The notes below the pieces were generated by a model. It did no database searches, was not told where the DNA came from, and was given only the letters and a program-made list of their open reading frames with translations. Below are positions 36,801-48,800 of a stretch of DNA of 64,000 nucleotides, piece after piece. Location of the stretch: contig NC_134537.1 of assembly GCF_050624435.1 (NCBI RefSeq), forward strand, positions 11,776,584 through 11,840,583, written 5' to 3'. How positions within the stretch are numbered: the stretch's first letter is position 1; each line of letters starts with the position of its first letter. The position numbers and the translations under genes were made by a program. Source of the stretch: Tenrec ecaudatus. Lineage: Eukaryota; Chordata; Mammalia; Afrosoricida; Tenrecidae.

Positions 36801-39800
36801 ATTTTCTAGATCCTGCCTTAACTTTACCCTTCAGACTCAGAAACCAAGCTCACTGCCATGGAGCCAGTCCTGACTCGTGGCCTTACACCGTGGAACCTGT
36901 CCTGACTTGTGGCCTTACACCGTGGAACCCGTCCTGACTCGTGGCCTTACACCGCGGGACCAGTCCTGACTCGTGGCCTTACACCGTGGAACCAGTTCTG
37001 ACTCGTGGCCTTACACCGTGGAACCTGTCCTGACTCGTGGCCTTACACCATGGAACCAGTCCTGACTCGTGGCCTTACACCGTGGAACCAGTCCTGACTC
37101 GTGGCCTTACATGATCCATCTTTCGCGGGACTCCTCTCAGAGGGCCGGTAGATTTAACAAATGGCGAGCTAGACTGGCGAGTGTCAGCAGGTGGGACGGA
37201 TTTCCTTGGAAATTGGCGGGGCCAGTGGTAGATTTTTCCCAGACAGGCGGGCCAGATAATCTGAGAGCACTGTCTTGTCTTCTGGCTGAACCAGTAGGGG
37301 CCTCCTCTTGAATGGGAAGTGGGGAAGGCCTTAGGCCAGCAGTTCTCAACCTGTGGGTTGAGACCCCTTTGGGGGGTCCAATGACTCTTTCACAGGGGTT
37401 GCCTGATTCATAACAGTAGCAAAATTACAGTTACGAAGTAGCAACGAAAATAATTGTATGGTTTGGTGGGGAGGGGGGGGGTCATCACAACATGAGGAAC
37501 TGTATGAAAGGGTCGTGGCATTAGGAAGGTTGAGAACCACTGGCTCTAGACCTTTCACTTGCAATGTCCACATAGTCGATGCCGTCCGCTTCGCCTCATT
37601 TAGGACTGTGAACTCCTTCAGGGTCTCCGTACGTTTGTGGTGTGTGGGGACAAAGGGAGAACCCTGGGCCTGAGGGGCTGCACCTGGTCTGCTGCACCAG
37701 CGATCAAGACCAGTTCTTCGGACGAGGGTCCATGGCAGGAAGGGCAGGGTGTGGGGTCTCAGAGAACTGCCTTGCCCCACAGCACACAGCCTGTCAGAGC
37801 CAGGCCAGGAACCAAGCTGTCCTCTCAGCCCAAATGGCAGGTGGCTGGCTTGAAATTCACCAGGAGCCATGGATTGGGCTTGGGAAAAAATGGAAATAGG
37901 ACCGGGGGTGGGGTGGTGGAGCACACTTAACATTTGTAGAAAGGATGTTTTTTTTGGGGAAAAAAACATCTAGGCCAATAGGGAAGTAAAACCTCATGGG
38001 GCTCAGAGGCAAGTGGGGCGGAGGGAGGGAGGGAAAGGGAGTTGTTGGGTGGGAGGGCTGGGCTGTCAGTCCCCTGGGGGAGTCAGTGTGGACCTCGGGG
38101 CCTGAGCTAGATGTACATAGGAGGGGCTCTGCTCCTTCCCCCTTATGTCCCTCCCTGTAGGGGGAGGTCAGATGCTTACAGACATCTTCCCTGAAGACAG
38201 TCAAGTCATCAGACCAGGGTGGGCCTGCTCCCTCCCTGCTGCTGGGGACAATGGACTACTACTCCCTGAGACTTGCTACCATTAGCTTGGTTCTTGTAGG
38301 TGGGGTTCACACCCTACTGATAATGGTTCCTATGGAGACCCAGAGAACAGGTCAAACTGCTCCATGACATCCAAAGTTAAGCCATCATGAATCTAGGATC
38401 TGTCCATCTTGTCACATGAATACCCCCAATCCCTCCTCTTCCTATTGCGTGTATGTCCCTAGATTGTCCCCCTCTCATTGCTGTATAACCTATAGTGCAA
38501 CCCCTTCCTGTGACCTCTGTCTTTACCTGTAATTAGTGGGCTTGCACCACCCCTAAAGGCATATAGGCCTGGGTTAGCAATAGAGAGGGCTCCCTTGACC
38601 TTTCTTTGGCTCCCTCTCCTCCCCTGTTCCCTTTTCCCTTGTCCTCCTTCCCTTCCCCCTCTCTCCACGTGGACCACCAAGCAGGGCTGAGGTGAGTAAG
38701 CTACCATGAAATGTGTCTGAGTCCATTATTTGACCGTCTCTTCTATATCTCATGCTCTCAGTGACTTCAATATAATATTTTTTATGTCTCAACCGTACAA
38801 TTGTGCATATCGAGCCCACCATTAGTGGTGGGGGGCTGGCATCCCCCCCCAAACCACACCTCCCTGAGTGGGCTTGAAAACATTTGTGGGGGGTGGGGTG
38901 GGGGGAATGAACCCCAAAGGCACACCCCCCCTGGGGAAAACACATCCCAGCACTCTCTTTGGAGCCCCCAGAAGCTGCCCTGCTCAGCTCCCACCTGTCA
39001 GGGCGGCAATGTTATTCCCGTCCAGCTTCATGGCCTCCGAGTACCACAGCGTGGCCTCCTTGAGTTGGTCCTGCAGGATGAAGAGGTAGCCCAGCTCTGT
39101 GGCCACGTGGCCGTGGGAGGGTGTAGCCACGAAGGTACGCTCGATGAAGCTGCACACCAGCCGTAGGATGGGCTGCTGTCTTCTGCACTGTGGGGGTGGA
39201 CACACACACACACACACACACACACCAGTTATTCTAGCCTGAGCAGGGCCACGTTGTCGTTCTCACACAGGGAGCAACGTGGGCTGGACCAGGTGGGCTC
39301 AGGACGGCCCTGGAGGCACTTGGGTCCAGGCAATGGGGTTGTGTCGCTGTCCCACTCCCCACAAAACCCCCTACACATGCGAACCTGCCACCCCACCCCA
39401 AGTTAGGCCCTCTGCCTGTTCACCACCTCCAGGAAGCTGGCAACAGGTATGCCAAAGACTGAAGCTGGGAGGGCGAGGGAAAGAAGCTCTTTCTGGCCCC
39501 AGAAGGAGGCAGAGAGTCAGATATCAACATGGTGCAGTGCCGCTTTCTCAGGGGCGTCCCAGGCCTGCCTCAGTGCTGGTGGCTTAGGCCCCGGGGGGCT
39601 GCCCTGGTTCCTACAGGGGTCCCGGCCAGTGAGTTTTGCTGAAGGGGCTCACAGAGGCACAGGTTCTTTGGCAACGTGCCTCGTGTCAGAGAGGCCTTGG
39701 GCGGGCCGACCTTCCAAAAGGATTGTGGAGCTGGGGGCCCCCAGCAGCTCCGAGGCTGCCGCCTGACATGGATTTATCTGTGCACCATCTCTCTGGACCC

Positions 39801-42800
39801 AGGAGGTGGGAAGCGGCCCCGCACTCTCACAGGCTCTCAGACCTTCTCACCCTGATAGGCACAACACCGCTGAGGGGCACCTTGGCCAAGGCTTTAGGGT
39901 CCACAGGTCAGAGGTAGGGAGAGGCCATGGGGGTGGGCAACAGCCTGGCTTGGATGGAGCTGCAGGAGCAGGTGGGGGGTGTGGAGGAGAGCAGGGCAGA
40001 GTGAGGAGGAACAGAATTCCCCTCGAAGGAGAGAAACCGTTTCACAAACCAGGGACGAGCCTTACCAGTCTGCTAACCACGAGGATTTTTTGAAGGTGGA
40101 GGCTTGGGTTTTGGGGCTCTCTCATCTCCAGTGCCTTCATCAGACTTCTCACGTGCTCAACAGCCTGCAGGGGTAAGACAGTACCCAAAGTCCCAAGGCA
40201 TGCCAAGACCTGTGGCCTGTGGTTCTCAGCCCCAGCCCCCCAGTAGCACTGGTTTCTTTTGTAATCCCTGTGCTCAACCCGGTCTCCAGAGACTTCTACT
40301 GAACAGGATCGCAACAGGGTGGGGGTGGGGTGGGGGAGGAGTCCTGGTTGCGCAGTGATTAAAGCACTCAGCTGCTAACTGGGCAACTGTGGGTGGTTTG
40401 AACCCACCAGCTGCTCCACGAGAGAGAGATGAGGCGTCAAGCTTCTGGAAAGATTTACGGCCTTGGATGCCCAACCGTAAGTAAGGTGACCAGACGTCCC
40501 GCTTTTGGCGTGACAGTCCCAATTTTTAACAATTTTTCCTGCATCCCGCGGTGTTTTTAAGAAGTCCCAATTTTTGGAAAGAATGCACGACAAGCTAGGG
40601 TATACAGTTTTCGGCTGCCATGTGGCTATTTTGCCGGGATATGAGTTTTATCAATGGTGTCCCGCTGGTGTCCCACTTTACCAATGTCAAAATCTTGTCA
40701 CCTTACAATGGGGCAGCTCTACTCTGTCCTGCAGGCTCACGGTGAGTCAGTATTGGCTCAAAGGCAGCAGGTTCCGCAGGGGAAGGAACCCTTTAACAGT
40801 ATGACTTTAAATTCCATCAGGTGGCCTTCGGGGAGCCTCGTCCCCGCAAGACACGATGCAGTCCCTTTTTCTTGAGTTTCTGAAGAGAAGCTGCCCCTCT
40901 GCCCTGCCCAGGAACAGCCAGGAGCCAGAGCTCACAGTCCACACTGCAGCCCCCACTGGGGTGGGTCTGTGAGGTTCAGAGCGGGAGATCAGAACTGGGC
41001 ACCCAGAGCCCAGTGGGAGAGGGGGTGCAGGGCCTCCACTGGGGGACGGAGGAGGGGTGGTCAGTGCTAACTTGCCCCTAGGATTGACCGCAGGCCAGGC
41101 CCCAGGAAGATCGGGACTGGGGGAGCTATTTTGTTTCCACTAAGAGACAGTGCTGGGGCCATTTCCAAGGATTTCTTTCCGCTGTGAACTGTCCCTTCCC
41201 TCCCACTGCCGTTCAATTCCCAGGACAAAACCCACATCTCAGGGCTGTGTGGAACGGACCCCTTGGAGAGCCTCGATCCCCTAGAGAGGGTGATCTGCCA
41301 AACTTCATACAAAGGAAGATACTGTTTCCTTTCTCATTCATTCAAAATGCAGATTCTGGGGAAGAATACAAACTTTTCTGTCTTTCTTTTAAACAATGAG
41401 CCAATCTGGATGCTGACACTTCCCTTAAGAGCTCGAGGTGGGTTTCCATGCCTTTGAAGCCCCTTTCGTTTCCCTGGAAGATGGAAAGCCTTAGGGGCCA
41501 GTCTGCCCTGTCAGATTCTGCCCCGTCAAGGCCAGAGCAATTCCAACCATCCTTCCTGCAGCTCCCCTAACGGCCTTTCCAGAACACTCGGAACACTCAC
41601 GAAGTGACTACAGCCGCCGGGCACTGCTGTGAACTCTACCACTGAATTCATTTAGCTTCCCAAATGCCCTCCCCAGCCTGGGTGTGGGTGTGGGTGTGGG
41701 GGGGAATCTCTCCACGGTGTAAAATGAGGATCCTGAGGCTTATCCAGGTAGAACCACCTGCCCAGGTTCATGTGGCTCACACGTGGCAGAGCCAGAATCA
41801 AATCCGGAATGGGGACCCTGAGAGGACCAGCCCAGAACAGACATCTTGCCAGAAGAGGGCGGGTGTGGGGAAGGGAGCTGCTGAGATCCAGGGAGCATGG
41901 TGCAAGGCTGCTGGGGCGGGGGGCATGCCACCCCAGTCGGGCTCCTTCTTGGCCCACTGTCAGTCTCCAGGCGTCCCGAAAGGACTTACTTTGGTCATGT
42001 CTCCTTCTCTGGCAAGCTCGTGCACCGCTAGAATCTGGCAGGCGTCAATATTGGTTTCATCTTTCTCCAGGATTCTGAAATAGGAAGAGGAGTCCCCCCC
42101 AGTTAAAGTGTGTTGACAGGAGAGGGTAGCAGCCAGTCCCTGTTCTTCATCACATCATCGCTTTGTGTGACTCAGGGGCACTGCCCACCTAAGGTTTTCT
42201 AGGCTGTCATCTGGTGTCGTGGTTGGGCACTGGGCTGCGATCCACATGGTTGGCAGTTTGAAACCACCAGCCGCTCCAGGAAGAAAGATTGGGCTCTCTT
42301 CTCCTGTACACGTTCACCGTTATTGGAAACCCAGAGGGGTGTCAAAGAGTCAGCACTGACCGGATGACAGAGAGTTTGGATTGGCATCTTTCCAGGAGCA
42401 CTTGGGTGGGATCGAACCGCCCACCTTTCCACGAGCAGCCAAGCACTTCACCACCGTGCCACCAGGGCCCCTTACTTTGTAAGAACACCCACCGCCGCTG
42501 GGTGGATTCCGACTGCACAAAGTCACCCCAAGGGACAGAGTGGAATTTTTTTTACAGTTTTATTGGCACATAATCCACATATCATACAATTCAGCGGTTC
42601 AATCTTATGGAGAAGAATGGTACAATCATTATGGAGTGGAATCTTTCCATAGCGTTTTTGAAACTGTTACTTGAGCACCCAGCCTCATCTTTCTCCAGGA
42701 GTGGCTGGCTGGTGGGCCTGAACCTCCTCCAACTCCTTGGTTAACAGCTCTGTGCCTAACCCACACCACCACCAGGGCTCCTTCTTTTAATTATACTCAC

Positions 42801-45800
42801 TACCATTGAGTTCATGCTGACCCATAGCAAGGGTAAAATTGTCCCTGTGGGTTTCTGAGACTGTACATCTCTCTCTCTCTCTCTGTCTCTTTCTGCTGAG
42901 CAGCTGGTGGTTTCGAACTGCTCATCCTATGGTTGGTGGATCAATGAGAAACTGACTATACAAGAGGGCCCCTCTCTTTTAATAATACCCAAACCAAACT
43001 CATGGCCATTGAGTTGATGCCAACTCATAGAAACCCTATAAGACAGGGTAGAACTGCCCCTGGGATTTCTAAGACTGAAACTCTTTATAGGAACAGAAAG
43101 CCTCATCTTTCTCCCTCAGAGTGACTGGTGGCTTTGAACTGCTAACCTTGCGTTTAGCCGCCCAACACATAGCCATTACGCCACCAGGGCTAGAATTCCC
43201 AAATTTGTCAGGCACATCATTGTCAAGAATTGAGACCACATTTCCCAGCCTCTTGCAGTTTAGGTCTAGCCAGGTGACTGGATTCTGGCCACCATCAGGT
43301 ATATGCTGCATTCAGAGAGTTCTAACGAGGAGTATTTCTGGTGATCAGAAGGCACTGTGAGTCCTATACAATTAGATTAAAGAAGAATCAAGAAAGAGAA
43401 GAGACAATTCTTAGAGGCAAACGATACTGAGAATATTACATATCAACACATGCGCAATACTGCTAAGACCGGAAAGCCAGAGACGTGAATGTTTATGTTG
43501 GAAAAGAGGGTTAAGAATAGAGGGCAGCTGACTCGAGAGCTAGAAAATTAACCGAATCACTAGATGCAAGCGCGGGCAGGAAACAATTAAGAGTAGAATT
43601 TAGTAAACACCAAAGATTACCACAGAGAGAATCAGTAAAAAACCTGGCCCTTTGAAAAGAGACTATTTTGAGATTGATATCTTTTTTAAAGAGAGAGATG
43701 GTAAAGGTGATGAAAGAAGTTGGAAACAGACAGTGGTGATGGTTCTACAGTGTGATGGACATAATGCCCCTGGTTGTCCATGTAAAGGAGGCAGGAATGG
43801 CAGGTATTTGTTATGGAGGTACTGCCATAAGGAAGAAAAGTACTGTATAGACTCGAGTATAAGCTGAGTTTTTCAGCACAAAAAATGTGCTGAAAAACGG
43901 GTTTGCCTTATACACAGGTCAGTGGTACCCCAGCGAGGTGTAACATCTCGCAGGTGATTGCCGTTCCTCCGCTGTTCATTCAAAGCCCCGCTGACACTGC
44001 AGGGCTTCGAATGTTTGTTTACTCACATCTAACCAATCAGAGCTGTCCTATGACGTGGACGGCTCCAATTCGCAGAAGCACCCGTAGTGATTCACTTACA
44101 CTGGCAGCTGAACTGGTAAGGATGTGTCTGGCTGCGCTCCGTCTCTCCCCTCTGGTCTCTGTGTTAATTCACATCCTGCATTTCTCACCCTGGGCTTCTA
44201 CTCGAGTCCATCAGTTTTTCTGGTGTCCCAGGTAATACTTAGGTACCTCGGCTTATACTCGGGTCGGCTTATACTCAAGTATATACGGTAATTAATTACA
44301 GAGGACAAAAAGAGAAATATAGATACATACGTAGATAGATGCACACATCGATAAGACACATAGATCTATACATAGATGTGAAACAAAACAGCAGCATACA
44401 CACATAGATACATAGAAGCACAGATATGAAACAAACTAACAAAACAGCAGTGGGAGAATTCTAGGAGATGCACTAACTGTGGGAGGTGGGAGGGGCTTCT
44501 CCCTGCCCATGGGCAGAGCACAGCCAGGGTGTGGAAGGCAGCACACACCATGCGCTGGCCTTCAGCCAGGCGCTTCCAGGTATCCTGTGGGTCCAAGCTT
44601 GGGCCACGGGCACTGGTCAGATGGGAGCTGCGAGAAAGGGGACCAGCATTAGCGGGTTGGGCGGGATGGCATCAATTTCAGTGTGCCACCAGCAGCTCTT
44701 GGAAAGGCTCAAGTGCCGATCATCCTGGGAAGGCTTGTCCTCCCTGCACTAGGGGAGAAGACATGGCTTGTGCTGCTTTGTTTCCTGAGAACTGAGCTGT
44801 CTGTGAACACTTATTTCTCCCCAGGAACAGTTCCTCCTGAAGACTCCCCGTCATTCAGGAAGGAAAACAAACACCGTTAATTATTTTAAGGGGTTGGTGG
44901 ATAGCATACATTTTAGGAGTCAAGTGATAGAAAGGCCTCCCGCCCTCCCTCTGTGGCCAATGGCTCTTTGATGAGGGCACCAAGCCCATTCGGTGGGGAA
45001 AGAATAAGTGATGCTGGGAAAATGGATGTCCAAATGCAAAATATATGCGCATCACGGGCCTAGTCACAAGACCGAAAATCAGAAGAACTCTTAGGAGAGG
45101 AGAGAAGGGCAGAGTTTTGAGACTTTGTTTTTGGCAGTAGATTCTGAGACAGGGCCCCAAAGCACACCACGTGGAACTAATAAGATCCACTGGACATTTC
45201 GACACCTAAAAATGTTGTGCATCAATGGACATGATCAGGAACGTGATGAAAAGATAAGCTACAAAACGGGGGGGGGGGGGGAGATTTGAAATGATCTATC
45301 TAAGAAGGGTTTAATATCCAGACTATATAAAGGACCCCTTCCCTAGAACTCAACAACCAAGACAAACATCACAATTTTTTAACATGAGGAAAGGATTTGA
45401 GCAGGCATTTCTCCTACGTAGGTTTATGATGGACAACGGGCACATGAAACGATGCCCACAACATAAGTCACACACTGTCTGTCTCCACAGACGTGGACGC
45501 ATATTGAAAGTACCTTAGCGGGCTAGAAGGACAAACCCATGTGTTTGCTAGGAAGCACGGCCAGAGTTAGCCATTCGTTATTGTTTTGTAGTGATTGGGG
45601 CCCTTTGAGTTGAATTTTTACTTATAGGTGTGGGAAACAGAAAAGTCATTCCCCAGGATGTCCCCCTATAATGTAGGGCCAAACCTAAAGTGCTGTTTGC
45701 AAACACAGGGTCAACTGCTTAAAGGTTACCTGCCTGAAGGTTGTCAGCCACCTAAGGCAATCAGGGCCTATTATCTGTCCACCCTAAATAGAGCCCACTC

Positions 45801-48800
45801 CCTTCTGATAAGGATAATGGATTGTTCCCTTGAAGGAGAGCCCAGAGACACCTACAGTCAAGCCAACTCAGGGACAGTCAAGCCAACTCGGGGACGACCA
45901 AGGTTAGGCTGCCATCTTGACTCTAGAGCCCTCCTATCTTGTTATGGGTATGGCTTCCTGTCACCTGTGTGCCCCTAGAGCCTCCCTCCCTATTGTGTGT
46001 ACACCCCTAGCTCATGTCCCTCCTGTTATGCATGGGGTTACCTGTAATTTAGGGGGCTTGCCTACTCCTAGAGTGTAGATAAGCCTGGGTTGGAAATACA
46101 TTCTCTCTTTTTTTTAATTCTTTCTTTCTTTATTTATTTTACATTCTCTCTTTCTATGTGGATCTGACGTCCTGATGGTCCTGGAGGTGAGCGCTCACAT
46201 GCATGATCTTGTCTGATGTCTTTAATTTCACCCTTCAATTACACAACTGCCCCTTGGACCCGTTCGATTGTGAGGTTGGTCCCGCACATATAAGGACCCC
46301 ATGTGACAGAGGAGCACTGCTGCTACAGGGTTTCATTGGCTGCCATCATCCCCCCCCCAGCTTTTATTTATTTTGTTCCTCCTGACGATACACACAGCAA
46401 AACATACACCAATTCAACAGTTTCTACATATACGATTTAGGTTACGTCTATATATTCGAGAGAGATTACGTTGTTCAAGTTGTGTGAATTTTTTTTCTCC
46501 TCCCTTGCCCAGTTGTTCCTCCCTTGTTTGCATGAACTAGCGGCTCCCTCAAGTTCCTGCAGTCTTTTGGATGGTTGATTTGTTCCCACACAGGTAGCTA
46601 CTAAGAGAACACGGTGCTCAATCAAGGCAGACCCTTTTTCACTAGTTAAGCTACCGTTCGATTTAGATCATGTCAGAGGCTGTTTGGGGTTCTAAAGATT
46701 AATTCTGAGCAATAACCTCACCCTCTGAGCTTCCCTGAATAGTGTGGACTCTTTCAAGACTGTAAAACCTGAAACCGCCCGTCCTTCGTAGAAGCCCACT
46801 GGGGTTACAAGATGGGCTTTGGCGTGAATTCTTTCTCATGCGAAGCCAAGAACCGAGGTCTGACCCACTCGAGAAACCTTACGTTTTGACCAAGGTTCTT
46901 CTGTGGGGTCTTTCATTAGAATGTCCATCCATGGTACCAGGCACCACCCAGTTCTGTTTTCATGGAAGCAACTAGTGACTCCTACCTACCTCCCCCTCTT
47001 CCTCCTCCTCCTCCTGCCGGGGGAGCCTGATGTGACCCAGAAATGCAGGGGCCACAGACGCTAAGTCAAGGGCCTTCCCCCCAGAACTGACAGACAGAGC
47101 TTTTCCTCTAGCAAGGGCGTCCTGGATTTGAACTTCTAACCTCAACAGTGAGAGGATACATTTCTGTTCCATAAAGACTCCCCTCCAGTGGTAATTCTGT
47201 TGCGGAAGCACCAAGAAAGGAAGGCAGGCACCAGATAGAAAGACCCTTTCCCTCCCCTGTAAGACTTGGCAATGCAGGACCCCTTATTTAAGTTGATCAT
47301 ATCCATAGTTCTAAAAGAGAAAACAACCGCTTAGTCCCTAGTCCCACTCTGCCCTTGCCCTTTCCTACCTTGTGGTATGAGTTGGGGTGCCAGCCCCCCC
47401 ACTAATCATGGGTTCAATAATCACAATTGTATGGTTGTGACATATAAATATTATATTAAAGTCATCGAGAGCATGAGAGATAGGAGAGAGTCAAATAATG
47501 GATTCGGATACAATTCATGGTAGCGTGCTCGCCTCCTGGATGGCCATGATCTTAGCAGCCAGGTCCACGCACAGCGTGGGCCAAGAGGAGGTAGGGTGGA
47601 GACCCAGCAGGAGGCTCAAGGACCCGGCAGGAGGTTGGAGAGCCAGGCCAGAGGCTGGAGCCCCGGGTGTGAGGCTGGAGGCCGGCTTACTGCTAACCAA
47701 GGGTTATATATCCTTCGGGGGCGTGATTACAGGTCACCACATGTCACAGGAAGGGGCAGTACAATAGGCATACACATGGTAGAAAGGGGATCTATGAGAG
47801 GCATAAGGGTGACCGGAAGAGGATGAGCTGGGGTGTGTCCATAGGAATGGGAAGGTCTAGGGGTATGCATGTGACAAGATGGGCTGATTCTAGATTTAGG
47901 ATGGCAGCCTAACCTTGGTCATCTTTGAATGGGTTTGACCTCTCTGGTGTCTCCTACAAAGAAACAGACAACTACTATCCTTATCAGAAGGGAGTGGACC
48001 CTACTTGTTGTGGGATAAACAGTGGTGACTGCTTGCTCTAGATGGCTGATTAGCTCTTAGGGAGAATGACCCCTGATCTACTCCTGATGACCTCCAAGTG
48101 TTCAGTCATTCGCAAGCAGCTAAGTTTGGCATATGTTTGGGAAAGACAGCTTGGGAGAAATCCTTCTGTTTCCCACACTACCTGAGGCTCCTCAGAGGCC
48201 ACTGTTCCCACCCCCCACAGGGTTCTTGTTTCTTTGGGTTCTTTGGGGGTTCCCTCCAGTTCCCTTCTAAATGGTATGCCCCCACCCCCCGACATGTGGC
48301 TTTGCTGGTCACAGCCCACAGTGTGAGGCCTCCTCCCGTGATGGGTGATTGACAAGCCCAGTTACAGCGATTGCCCTCCCCAATACCATAGTTTCATCCC
48401 TCATAATGCCTCTCTTGGAGCAGTCCTGGGGCACAGTGGTTCTGAGCTGGGCTGAGCTCCGAAAGGTCCGCAGCTGACGAGGAGTCACGGTCTCGGAAAC
48501 CCACAGGCAGGGCCGCTCTGAGCCGGCATTGACTTGATGGCAGTGAGTTTGTTTATTATTTTGGAAAGGCCTCTTCTCAGTGGCACCGACCATTACGTCT
48601 CATTCCATGCAGTGCACACAGTATCTGTACGGATGGGCGCATCCTCCCCCTCTTGGAGGATGAGAGTGGATTAGCTCCCTCCCATGGAAATGAATGAAGC
48701 GGCCCTGCATCTCACCTTTGTGCTGTTTCTATGGTCTGCTCCCAATCCTGCTTGGCCAAGAACAGCTTCATCTTTAGGACAAGGGCTGGCAGGAAGCCTG

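Noticed and set aside
36858-37113. CRISPR-like regular repeat
   Set aside because: Units are directly adjacent with no spacers, and the setting is a mammalian intron. It is a minisatellite.
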